Positions 10,227 through 18,868 of a stretch of 64,000 bases of DNA are shown one piece after another. The translations under genes and the position numbers were made by a program. The DNA comes from Betaproteobacteria bacterium (GTDB taxonomy: Bacteria; Pseudomonadota; Gammaproteobacteria; Burkholderiales; Burkholderiaceae_D). The stretch lies in assembly GCA_013287275.1 (NCBI GenBank), contig JABDED010000002.1, positions 27,954 through 91,953 of the forward strand, read 5' to 3'. The notes beneath the pieces were generated by a model, which searched no databases, had not been told where the DNA came from, and worked only from the letters and a program-made list of their open reading frames with translations. Numbering within the stretch: position 1 is the first letter of the stretch; each line of letters starts with the position of its first letter.

Positions 10227-11612
10227 CTAAGGCGACACCGGCGGCGTCAGCACGATAATGTCCACACGCCGGTTGCGTGCGCGGTTGGCCGGGCTGTCAT
10301 TGGCGACCAGGGGTTCGGTATCCCCCCTGCCCTCGACCGCATACCTGTCCGGCGGCCCGGCGCGCTCTGCCAGCAGGGCCTTGACCGAACTGGCGCGGCC
10401 CTTGGACAAATCCCAGTTGGACGGGAATTTGGCCGATATGCCGGCCTTCACGTTGTCGGTATGGCCGATCACGACTACCTTGCCCGGCACCGGTTTCAAC
10501 GCATCGCCTATGCGCTGCAACAAGGGAACGAAGTCGCGGGTGACCTCGGCGCTGCCGGAAGCAAATACGCCGTCGCCGCGCAAGGTGACGACGGAGCGGT
10601 CGGCGGTTTCATTGACGCTGACCAGGCCGCGCTCGATTTCCGGCGCGAGGAAACCGGCCACCCGCACCGGCCTGGCGACGGCGGGCGCCGGCACCGGCTG
10701 CGCCGGCGGTAAGGGCGCCTCTACCTTGATCTTGTGCAGGCTGGCAAATACCGGATCGGATGCCTGGTTCAGGCGGAAACTGAAAAACAGCTGCAGCAGT
10801 ATGAAAATGCCCGCCGCAATCGCCGCCAGCACCCATACCGGGATCACGCGCCATAAGGGTTCGCCCTTGCCGGTGGCGCCTTTCCAGTGCACCGACAACT
10901 CCGGCTCGAAGGCGCCGCGCTGTTTCTGTATCAATTGCTGCAGGCGTTCGCGCAATATTTCCAGCTGGGCGCGGCCGCCTTCTATCACGCGGTAGCGGCC
11001 TTCCAGTCCGAGCGCCAGGCACAGGTACATCAATTCCAGGATATGCAGGTTGGCGCGCGCGTCCTGCCCCAGTTTTTGCAGGATCAGGAAAAATTTTTCG
11101 CCGCCGAAGGCTTCATTATGGAAGGTCACCAGCAGGCTGCGGCTGGCCCATACGCCGCCACCACCCCAGGGCGTGGAAGAGATGGTTTCATCCAGGAAGG
11201 TGCACAGCGAATAGCGGGCCGCGGCAATCGCTTCGTGCGGAACCTGGGCGGCCTTGGCTTCTGCCTCGAAAGTCTTGATCGCTCCTATCAGCTGTATGCG
11301 CAGCTCTTCCACATTCGAATAGGAAGTCATATGGCGTAGCGGCGTCACCAGATCCAGCAGCGGATTGGCGGCGCGCACCAGCGGGTTGAGCGCATTGCCG
11401 TGCAGCGTCGCCGGTACTTTGGGCAGATTCTGCGGCGCTGCAGTGCCTGCCGCCCTGGCAGGCGGCGGCGTTTGCGGCGCCATCACGGTAGCGTCTTCCG
11501 GCGCCGCGGTCGCTGCAGGGGCTGCCGGCGCAGCGCGTTTCCCGCCCGGCGCGGGAACCAGGACGGTACGGTCAGGATCCTGGAAAGGATCTAGCGGCTC
11601 GTTTCCACTCAC
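10227..11612 (-). CDS. tssL: T6SS protein TssL (DotU/IcmH) with C-terminal OmpA-like domain
   Basis: 461 aa; DRTVLVPAPGGKR N-terminus, NPLVRAANPLLDLV, single TM, C-terminal OmpA motif VVVIGHTDNVKAG...NWDLSKGRASSV. Confidence 0.95.
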   Translation of the reverse strand: MSGNEPLDPFQDPDRTVLVPAPGGKRAAPAAPAATAAPEDATVMAPQTPPPARAAGTAAPQNLPKVPATLHGNALNPLVRAANPLLDLVTPLRHMTSYSNVEELRIQLIGAIKTFEAEAKAAQVPHEAIAAARYSLCTFLDETISSTPWGGGGVWASRSLLVTFHNEAFGGEKFFLILQKLGQDARANLHILELMYLCLALGLEGRYRVIEGGRAQLEILRERLQQLIQKQRGAFEPELSVHWKGATGKGEPLWRVIPVWVLAAIAAGIFILLQLFFSFRLNQASDPVFASLHKIKVEAPLPPAQPVPAPAVARPVRVAGFLAPEIERGLVSVNETADRSVVTLRGDGVFASGSAEVTRDFVPLLQRIGDALKPVPGKVVVIGHTDNVKAGISAKFPSNWDLSKGRASSVKALLAERAGPPDRYAVEGRGDTEPLVANDSPANRARNRRVDIIVLTPPVSP

Positions 11613-11758
11613 GATGATTACCTTTGTTGTATGGTCAGAAGCATCGAATGAGCCCGTCAGCGCGGCCCTTCGCTAATAATTAAGCAAAATCCAGTATTCT
11701 TCCCGCTGCTCATCCAGCGCTATTGGTCAGCGCTATCTATCGCTAGCGTTGTTTCCAG

Positions 11759-13090
11759 TTATTTCCTGATGGCCCAGAACTGCATCTGCAAACCGGGGAA
11801 CTCGCCGGGCACGTGCATCGCAAACCCGGCCGAAGTCAGCAAGGGTTTCCAGTACTCGCTATTCTTGTCCAGCTCAAAATAGGTAAACCCGGCATGGAAG
11901 GGCAGCTGGCGCGGCGCCACCGGCAAAGGCCGCAGCGCAATGCCGGGCAACTGCAGGTTGACCAGGTCGCGGATTTTTTCCACCGAACCTATCTTGACCT
12001 TGGCCGGGAAACCTGTGCGTATGGTTTCCGCCGGCATCTGCGCATTGACGGCCAGCACAAAGGTCGCCGACTTGATCAGTTCCGGATCGGGAACTACCGC
12101 TACCCGGATGCCGAACTGCCTTTCTTCCAGCGGAATGGGCACCGCATGCGAATCCATCACCATCGACAGCGATTTGCGCAACTCGTCGATGACCGGGAAA
12201 AAAGTCTCGCGCAGCTTGTCGTGCTTGTACACTGGATAATCGATGCTGCGCTTGTCGACGCGGGTAAAGGTGGCAAGCTCGCCGGCCAGTTGCACCAGTT
12301 CCTTGTATAAATCCTCAGGGTGCAGGCCGGTCATGCTGGCCAGGTGGGCAATCAGCGGCTCGGCTCGATTGACCAGCTGCAGCAGCAGGAAGTCGGCAAT
12401 CTCGGCTGCGCCGGCCGCACCCGGCTGGCTCAGGCGGCTGGCCAGCGATTCGCCGCGCTGGTGCAGCAAACCCTGCAGCTCATCGGCAAACGCGCCGAGC
12501 CGGACCGCGGCGCGGAAATCCAGGCAGGGCGGGCAATAGTCAGGGTCGAGCACGACCCGGTTGTCGGCGCGCCGCTCCAGGATGCGGGCCACGCCCAATC
12601 CGGTATACGCATTTGCAACTTCGCTTTCCAGCGCCAGCCGCAGGCGCATTTTCCCAACCTGCATCAGTGCGCTGTTATCCAGGCCGTTACTGTCCCAGGC
12701 TTCGTATTCTGCACTGCGGTGGCGGGCAAAATTATCCTGTTCGCTTTCATTGGCGACCTCGGCAATGCCGGGCCGGCGCGCCGGCAAGGCCAGCATGACC
12801 AGCACATTACGCGCATCTTCGGGAATGTTCAGCGGTAGCGGCAATTCGTCGTCGGCCGGCAGATAGACGGGCGTGCCGTCCGGCAGCACCGCACTGCAGG
12901 ACTGCAGCGCCAGCTTGCCCATCGCCAGTTGCTGTTCATCTATCTTCAGGCTGGCAAAGCCCCAGGGATAGGAACGCAATCCGGAAACGCGCGATTCCAG
13001 CAAGGTATGCAGGTAGCGGTCATGTTGCTGCAAGTGCTGAGGCTGCAACAGCATGCCTTCAGACCAGATTACTTTACTATTCCACGACAT
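11759..13090 (-). CDS. tssK: T6SS baseplate protein TssK
   Basis: 443 aa; VIWSEGMLLQPQHLQQHDRYL start typical of TssK. Confidence 0.96.
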   Translation of the reverse strand: MSWNSKVIWSEGMLLQPQHLQQHDRYLHTLLESRVSGLRSYPWGFASLKIDEQQLAMGKLALQSCSAVLPDGTPVYLPADDELPLPLNIPEDARNVLVMLALPARRPGIAEVANESEQDNFARHRSAEYEAWDSNGLDNSALMQVGKMRLRLALESEVANAYTGLGVARILERRADNRVVLDPDYCPPCLDFRAAVRLGAFADELQGLLHQRGESLASRLSQPGAAGAAEIADFLLLQLVNRAEPLIAHLASMTGLHPEDLYKELVQLAGELATFTRVDKRSIDYPVYKHDKLRETFFPVIDELRKSLSMVMDSHAVPIPLEERQFGIRVAVVPDPELIKSATFVLAVNAQMPAETIRTGFPAKVKIGSVEKIRDLVNLQLPGIALRPLPVAPRQLPFHAGFTYFELDKNSEYWKPLLTSAGFAMHVPGEFPGLQMQFWAIRK

Positions 13091-13185
13091 TTTGCCTCGC
13101 CATTTTTAGATTATTTTTACTGCCGCATCCGGCGCCCAGGCGTCTATTCGAAAAGCATGAGAGCGTGATCCGCCGAGTATTTTTT

Positions 13186-13299
13186 TGTCCACGGAAAACA
13201 CGAAAAGCACGAAAAAAAATTCTATCGCAACAGACCTGGCCAGTATTGAAGGCGCTGATTTTTATGCTTTGTTCGTGTTTTTCGTGCCTTTCGTGGACA
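13186..13299. repeat. Imperfect inverted repeat (arms ~28 bp) in the tssK-tagH intergenic gap
   Basis: Left TGTCCACGGAAAACACGAAAAGCACGAA (13186-13213); reverse complement of right arm (13272-13299) TGTCCACGAAAGGCACGAAAAACACGAA. Confidence 0.8.
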
Positions 13300-13374
13300 T
13301 TGTCTTACCTTCGTACAATCGAGCTTTCAGCGATTAGAAGAAAATCCTTTCGCATGACCCATGTCAACGACGTG

Positions 13375-15120
13375 TCATCTGCGGCTTTGACGCAATCTTT
13401 GTATCTGTTCTTCGTAAGCGACGGCGAATTTTTCGCCGAACAGGCGTTGGAAGTCATCGTCCGCTTCATTCGAAATCTCTTTATACAGCTCGACAAGCCG
13501 GTCCCACATCTTGGCCTTGCGGTTTGCCGCCAGCATCTTGTCCATTACGGTCGGCACCTGCAGGCGCTCCTCTATCGCGGTGGGATCGAATCTCTGCAGC
13601 ACGCCCGACAATGCGGCGCGCATGCCGGCCAGGATTGCCAGCTCATGGGCCTTCAGGTCGTCATAGGCATTGGCGTAGGCGCGCACAGGCGTCATATAGC
13701 CGGCCAGCGAATTGGACAGCATCTGCGTCAGCGCACTATCGGTGTCGGGGAAGAATTTCAGCGGATTATTGGCCTGGCTGGCGATCATCGTCATTTCCAG
13801 GCGGCTCTCGCGTTTGGTCATGGCGCGCGCCATCAAGACACCCATCGTGCCATTGGTCGCCTCGCGCAGCATGGCGCCGGTCAGTTCGGCCAGCTCCACC
13901 GCAGAACGGTTAGTCTTCAGTTCCGGCATGCCCAGGCCGCGCAGCAAGGCCTGTATCACTTCGCTATCGCTAGCCGCAAGTGCTGCTGGTTGTGCTGCCG
14001 GCGGTGCAGCCGCTGCGCTGGCGGGGGCAACTGGTGCAGTAGCAGGTGCGGCAGATACCACAGGTGCAGCAACTGCAGTGGCAACAGGCGCAATCGGAGC
14101 AACAGCCTGGGCAGGAATCCTGGCGGCAGCATCGATCTGCGTCTGCAGTTCCGGCTGTTGCGCATGCGCAGCCTCTGCCGGCGCTTGCGTCTCAAACAAG
14201 GGTATTGTCGGCTCAATCGGAGGCAGCGGCTCAGGAATAAAAGCCGGCGCAGGGGCCATGGCCGGAGCCGCCACAGGTGCCGGCGGCATTTGCAGCGGCG
14301 CTGGCGGCGGTGTTTGCACAGCTACTTGCGCTGCAGGCTGCGCAGGCAAACGCGGCGGCAGGTAGTCTGCCAGCGGATCGTAGTCGTCAGGAATGGCCAT
14401 TGCGGATGAAGGCGCTGCGGCTGCCGGAGCCAGCGGAATCGCCGTAGCGCCTGCCGGCATCTGGAAGGCCTGGATCTCCGGCGAGATATGGTCGCTCTCC
14501 GCGCCCCTGAATGCAGGAACCGCCGCTTGCTGCGCCGGGGCCCAGAACGGGTCCGGCAATACGTCCGACGGCCGGGCGGATGCAGGCGCCGGCGCATCGA
14601 ACAGGTTAACACCCAGCGGGTCGAAACCCTGCTGGTCGAAACTGCCGCCCACATCCAGTATTTTTGCGCCCGACAGCGAATCATCGATGCCTGCAGACAG
14701 CGCAGCCGATGCCGGCGGCGCCGGCGGTTCTGCCTGCAGCGGTGAAGGCGGCAGCGGCACGGCCTCGGGAGTAACACTGACCAGCAACTGATATTCGCCT
14801 ATGTTCAGCCTGTCGCCGTCATTCAGCTGCATTTGCCTGCCGGCGCCGAGCGGCCGGTCATTGATCAGGCTGGGATTGCTGCCGACATCGGTCAGGTAAT
14901 AGCCGGCATCATGGAAGTCGATTTTCGCGTGTACGCGGGAGATATACTTGCTGGGGTCTTCCAGCACCAGGTCATTGCCTACCGCGCGTCCGATTGCCCC
15001 TCCCAATTGATCAAAGCGCTTGGCCACCTGCTGCGGCAAAGCTTCATTGAGATAAGTTTGAACGCGCAGGGTAATCGGCATCGTATCTTCAGGGTGGTTT
15101 ATCGCCCGGGAAATCAGCAA
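13375..15120 (-). CDS. tagH: T6SS FHA-domain protein TagH
   Basis: 581 aa; FHA region GGAIGRAVGNDLVLEDPSKYISRVHAKIDF...SNPSLINDRPLG; long Pro/Ala linker; C-terminal T6SS FHA region. Confidence 0.92.
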   Translation of the reverse strand: MLISRAINHPEDTMPITLRVQTYLNEALPQQVAKRFDQLGGAIGRAVGNDLVLEDPSKYISRVHAKIDFHDAGYYLTDVGSNPSLINDRPLGAGRQMQLNDGDRLNIGEYQLLVSVTPEAVPLPPSPLQAEPPAPPASAALSAGIDDSLSGAKILDVGGSFDQQGFDPLGVNLFDAPAPASARPSDVLPDPFWAPAQQAAVPAFRGAESDHISPEIQAFQMPAGATAIPLAPAAAAPSSAMAIPDDYDPLADYLPPRLPAQPAAQVAVQTPPPAPLQMPPAPVAAPAMAPAPAFIPEPLPPIEPTIPLFETQAPAEAAHAQQPELQTQIDAAARIPAQAVAPIAPVATAVAAPVVSAAPATAPVAPASAAAAPPAAQPAALAASDSEVIQALLRGLGMPELKTNRSAVELAELTGAMLREATNGTMGVLMARAMTKRESRLEMTMIASQANNPLKFFPDTDSALTQMLSNSLAGYMTPVRAYANAYDDLKAHELAILAGMRAALSGVLQRFDPTAIEERLQVPTVMDKMLAANRKAKMWDRLVELYKEISNEADDDFQRLFGEKFAVAYEEQIQRLRQSRR

Positions 15121-15277
15121 TTGTACGGTGGTAAGTTCTAGCCGATTATACCTTCACTTTTACGGCTATGGACGCCACAAAGCCCTGTCAAGCTGACAAT
15201 GTGCGTATTTTTTTTCGGCAAGTAAATCGGCAGGCAAAATGGCAGGCACACCGGCTTTCGGCGGCCCGGCAGCTGGC

Positions 15278-16816
15278 TTACATTTCACCTACTTCATGCA
15301 GAAACCGCAGCCGCTCCTGTTCAGTCTGCAGGTTGTCGGCCAGGATGCGGAAAAACTCGTGGCGATTGCCGGTGGCCTTGGCCGCCCGCTTCACCATCAC
15401 CTTGGCAATCGGCCCTATATACGGCGTCAGTTTTTGTTCGGCAGTATCCATCACCGCCTGATCCAGCGGCAACTGGGTCGCCGACAGGCCGGTCTGGCCG
15501 CTTTGCGTCGCCCCTATCGCACTGTGCATGCTGGTTGCCGACGAGGTCAGCGGCGACCTGGCGCCGCTCATGGAGCTGAGCGTGGAAATCCCGAGCTTCT
15601 TCTTGATTGCCCGGGCGCTCTCCAGGAACTGGGTTCGGCCCTTCTCTGATGGGATGTGCGGCAGCAGTTTATTGCACAGGTCATCCACGTCGACCGCCTG
15701 GGTCGCGGCATTCCTCAGCAGCAATTTGGCCATGGGGCCAACCTGGGTCGACAACGCGACTTGCAATTCAGGCATGACTTCCAGTTTCCACGGCGTGACC
15801 GTGGCTGCCGAGAATGTGGTCGGCTGGGTGCGTACGATGGCCGGATCGGCTTGCCGGGACGCAGTCATCCCCGGTTGCGAAGTATGGACTGGCTGGACGC
15901 GCGAGCCTTCCTGCGGTTCTTTGGCAGAGCGCGGGCGCTGGAAGGCCAGTATCGTCCTCTCATTGTCTTCTTCCGTCAGCGGGGCGCCGCCGGTAATTTC
16001 CAGATGGGCTTCGGTCAGCGCATCCAGGAAAGCCTGCGCGGACGGAAAGCGGTCCTCGGGGCGTTTGGCCAGCGCCCGGCTGATGATATGGTCGAAGGTC
16101 TTGCTGAGCGCAGGGTTGCGCTCGGTAGGATTGGCCGGCATCTCGTTCATGATCTGGTGCATGACCGTCGATGCAGAACCGACAAAGGGACGGGAGCCGG
16201 TGAGCAACTGGTACAACACGATGCCGGCGGCAAAGACGTCGGTACGCCCGTCCACGGTTTCGCCGCGAAACTGCTCCGGCGACATATAGCTGGGCGTGCC
16301 GATTACCGAACCGGTCTGGGTCAGCGTGGACGATTCTATCCTGGCGATGCCGAAATCGGTAATCTTGACCTGCGCATCTGCAGTAATCAACAGGTTGGCC
16401 GGTTTGATGTCCCGGTGCACGACGCCGCGCGCGTGCGCATACTCCAGCGCGCGCAGCAACTGGCTCATGCAGGTGACGGTGGCATTCAGGTCCATCGGCG
16501 TGCCGGCCACCAGCAAGGCGCTCAGGGAGGTGCCTTCGACGAACTCCATCGCGATATAGGTCGTCTCCGGCGTTTCACCATAATCGTAGACGGCGACAAT
16601 ATTCGGATGCGACAACCGGCCGGAAGCCTGCGCTTCATTCTTGAAGCGGGCCACCAGTTCTGCTTCCTGATGATCGCCAAACAACTCCGCGCGTATGGTT
16701 TTCAGCGCCACCACGCGGGCAATATTTGCATCATAGGCCTTGTACACGACGCCCATCGCGCCGGTGCCAAGGATGCTGTCTATTCTATACTTGCCTAGTT
16801 GCTCTATCATTCCCAT
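15278..16816 (-). CDS. Ser/Thr protein kinase (PpkA-like)
   Basis: 512 aa; YRIDSILGTGAMGVVYKAYD, VALKTI, VVHRDIKPANLLI, ITDFGIAR, GTPSYMSPEQ. Confidence 0.93.
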   Translation of the reverse strand: MGMIEQLGKYRIDSILGTGAMGVVYKAYDANIARVVALKTIRAELFGDHQEAELVARFKNEAQASGRLSHPNIVAVYDYGETPETTYIAMEFVEGTSLSALLVAGTPMDLNATVTCMSQLLRALEYAHARGVVHRDIKPANLLITADAQVKITDFGIARIESSTLTQTGSVIGTPSYMSPEQFRGETVDGRTDVFAAGIVLYQLLTGSRPFVGSASTVMHQIMNEMPANPTERNPALSKTFDHIISRALAKRPEDRFPSAQAFLDALTEAHLEITGGAPLTEEDNERTILAFQRPRSAKEPQEGSRVQPVHTSQPGMTASRQADPAIVRTQPTTFSAATVTPWKLEVMPELQVALSTQVGPMAKLLLRNAATQAVDVDDLCNKLLPHIPSEKGRTQFLESARAIKKKLGISTLSSMSGARSPLTSSATSMHSAIGATQSGQTGLSATQLPLDQAVMDTAEQKLTPYIGPIAKVMVKRAAKATGNRHEFFRILADNLQTEQERLRFLHEVGEM

Positions 16817-16956
16817 TTACATCTCGATAAGAACCCATATCATCCATACAGGGACGAAACAGCTTCATTATCCCAGATTTTTCCATCAGGATACGCCCTT
16901 ATGCGCCTATAGCAACAAGCGGCGCCGGACAGGCGGCATGCCCGATGGATGGGGGG

Positions 16957-17835
16957 CTATTCTTCCAGCATTTTCAGCGCGCTGGCCAGGCTGGTGCGCA
17001 TGCGGCCGAAAGATTGAGCCAGCGCCGACAATTCGTCATTGCCTTTCACGTCAAACTCTTCCACGTCGAATTTACCCATGCTGACCTGGTCAGCGGTGTT
17101 GGCCAGATTGGTAATGCGGCGTGTCACGAAGAAATGCACCATGATGTTCAACGCAATGAAGACGAAGACGAAGACGCCCAGCAGCGACAGCATAAAGGTC
17201 TTGAAGATGGAATTGGCGCGTTGCAGCGGCACCGCCATCGGCACCGAGATCACTTGCGCACCGATGACTTCATTCAGATTCCAGCCAAAGCCGTTGTTCG
17301 CACCATAAATATCGGTCATGGTTTTAGGCGCTGCGTCTGCGGTACTGTGGCAAGCCAGGCAGGCCGGATCCTTGATCTGCAAAGGGCGCGCTATGTACAA
17401 GGCGCGGCCGATGGGCGTATCGCGCTCACCGACATATTCCTTCATGGTCGGCTCGCTGCGCAGTTTTTGCACGATGTCCGCCTCCCAGTCGGAGGCCTTG
17501 TCGCGCAAGTTGGTCGGATTCAGCGTCGCTTCCTTGTAAGTGAAGTCGGGATAGGACTTCAGCACCGTATTCAGGTTCTCGGTAGCGGAATAGGAAGGCA
17601 CCGATTGCGGATGGAACTGGTACTTCATCTGGGTTTGCAGCAGCGGTGCAATCTGCTTGGAGGTGTAGGTACGCACTGCCTGCGCCGACTCCAGCAGGAA
17701 GCGCGCATTTTGCAAGGTCTCTTCACGGGCGCTTTCTTTTAACAGCGCATTCGCAATCAAGCCGGCCGCGACAAAGCCTATGGCAAAAATAGAGATGAAC
17801 ACAAGGTTGAACTTGCTTGCAATGGACATTTTCAT
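16957..17835 (-). CDS. Membrane protein with Tll0287-like (DUF3365) periplasmic domain, CxxCH motif and HAMP domain
   Basis: 292 aa; N-terminal TM, periplasmic region with DPACLACHS, TM (FMLSLLGVFVFVFIALNIMVHFF), HAMP; no recognisable output domain. Confidence 0.8.
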   Translation of the reverse strand: MKMSIASKFNLVFISIFAIGFVAAGLIANALLKESAREETLQNARFLLESAQAVRTYTSKQIAPLLQTQMKYQFHPQSVPSYSATENLNTVLKSYPDFTYKEATLNPTNLRDKASDWEADIVQKLRSEPTMKEYVGERDTPIGRALYIARPLQIKDPACLACHSTADAAPKTMTDIYGANNGFGWNLNEVIGAQVISVPMAVPLQRANSIFKTFMLSLLGVFVFVFIALNIMVHFFVTRRITNLANTADQVSMGKFDVEEFDVKGNDELSALAQSFGRMRTSLASALKMLEE

Positions 17836-17900
17836 GCTGTTTCCTTCTGGAGGCGTGTTGATGCTGGCTGCATACGTTTTATTTGTTTATTGCCTGTCTA

Positions 17901-18863
17901 CTAATACTTGATCACCGGGGTAGCCACAGGTGCGGGTGCCGGCGCAGTTGCCGGACGCGGCGCCGATGTACTTGCCTGTGTTGCCGTCCCCGCCGGCTGC
18001 GGTTTCGCCGTTTCCTTTGGCGGAGGCGGATGCAATATTGTTTTCCATTCTGCCGACTGGCCTAACTGCTCGTCCAGCTGCTTGCGGAAATTGGCATCCT
18101 TGATGCGCGGCATGAAGCGGCTCACCATGCTCTTTTTCAGCGCCAGGTTATTGTTCAGCCATGGCTCGACATCGGCAAAATCCGCGTCGCGCTCCCTGGA
18201 TGGCGGCACGCGTGCGCCTTTCAGGCGATCCGGCGCCGGCGTCACCGGGTCGCGGAAGGCCACCGGCATCTCCGCCAGGAAATCCTTGGCCGGGCGCGGC
18301 AATATTTTCAAGCCCTGGCCGACATTATTCATTGCAAACTGCTCGCGGTTGACCTTGGTGTCCGCTCCCGCCTTGCCGCGCTCGTCGACATCGCTGACGA
18401 TCTGCGTGCCCTCTTCGGCAAACATCTCGCCCTTGTCGGCGGCAGTGCGTACGATGCTGGAGCCGCTGTCGACGGCGACCTTGATCGCCGGCGAAGTCAC
18501 GATAATGCGCTTGGCCGCGCCCGTCCCTTTGGACATGACCTTGACCCAGCCCTTCAGCAAGACCAGTTCGGTGCGGGACTGGGCGTCGGCACCTATGTTA
18601 TTCAAGTAAACCCTGGTGTCGGGGCCTAGCGCCATGATCAGATCCGGCGAGACCTCAAGCTGGGTACCGGCGCCACCGGTTTCCACGATATCGTCTTTTT
18701 GCGCCAGCACGCCGATCCCGGCCTTGTACACCGCGGTGCCGCGGATGATGCGCACCGGCTTGTCCGCCATCGAGATATTTGCCGTATTGCCCGCCGCCAT
18801 TACCGGCGCCTGCGCCAATAACATGGCCGACACCACCAATCCTGGAAAAATAATCTGCTTCAT
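17901..18863 (-). CDS. FecR-domain protein with signal peptide
   Basis: 320 aa; signal peptide MKQIIFPGLVVSAMLLAQAPVMA; VRIIRGTAVYKAGIGVLAQKDDIVETGGAGTQLEVSPDLIMALGPDTRVYL. Confidence 0.82.
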   Translation of the reverse strand: MKQIIFPGLVVSAMLLAQAPVMAAGNTANISMADKPVRIIRGTAVYKAGIGVLAQKDDIVETGGAGTQLEVSPDLIMALGPDTRVYLNNIGADAQSRTELVLLKGWVKVMSKGTGAAKRIIVTSPAIKVAVDSGSSIVRTAADKGEMFAEEGTQIVSDVDERGKAGADTKVNREQFAMNNVGQGLKILPRPAKDFLAEMPVAFRDPVTPAPDRLKGARVPPSRERDADFADVEPWLNNNLALKKSMVSRFMPRIKDANFRKQLDEQLGQSAEWKTILHPPPPKETAKPQPAGTATQASTSAPRPATAPAPAPVATPVIKY

Positions 18864-18868
18864 CTGTT

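Noticed and set aside
13165-14409. 414-aa plus-strand ORF antisense to tagH (MIRRVFFCPRKTRKARKK...)
   Set aside because: Start lies in the intergenic repeat and most of it is low-complexity translation antisense to the Pro/Ala linker of tagH.
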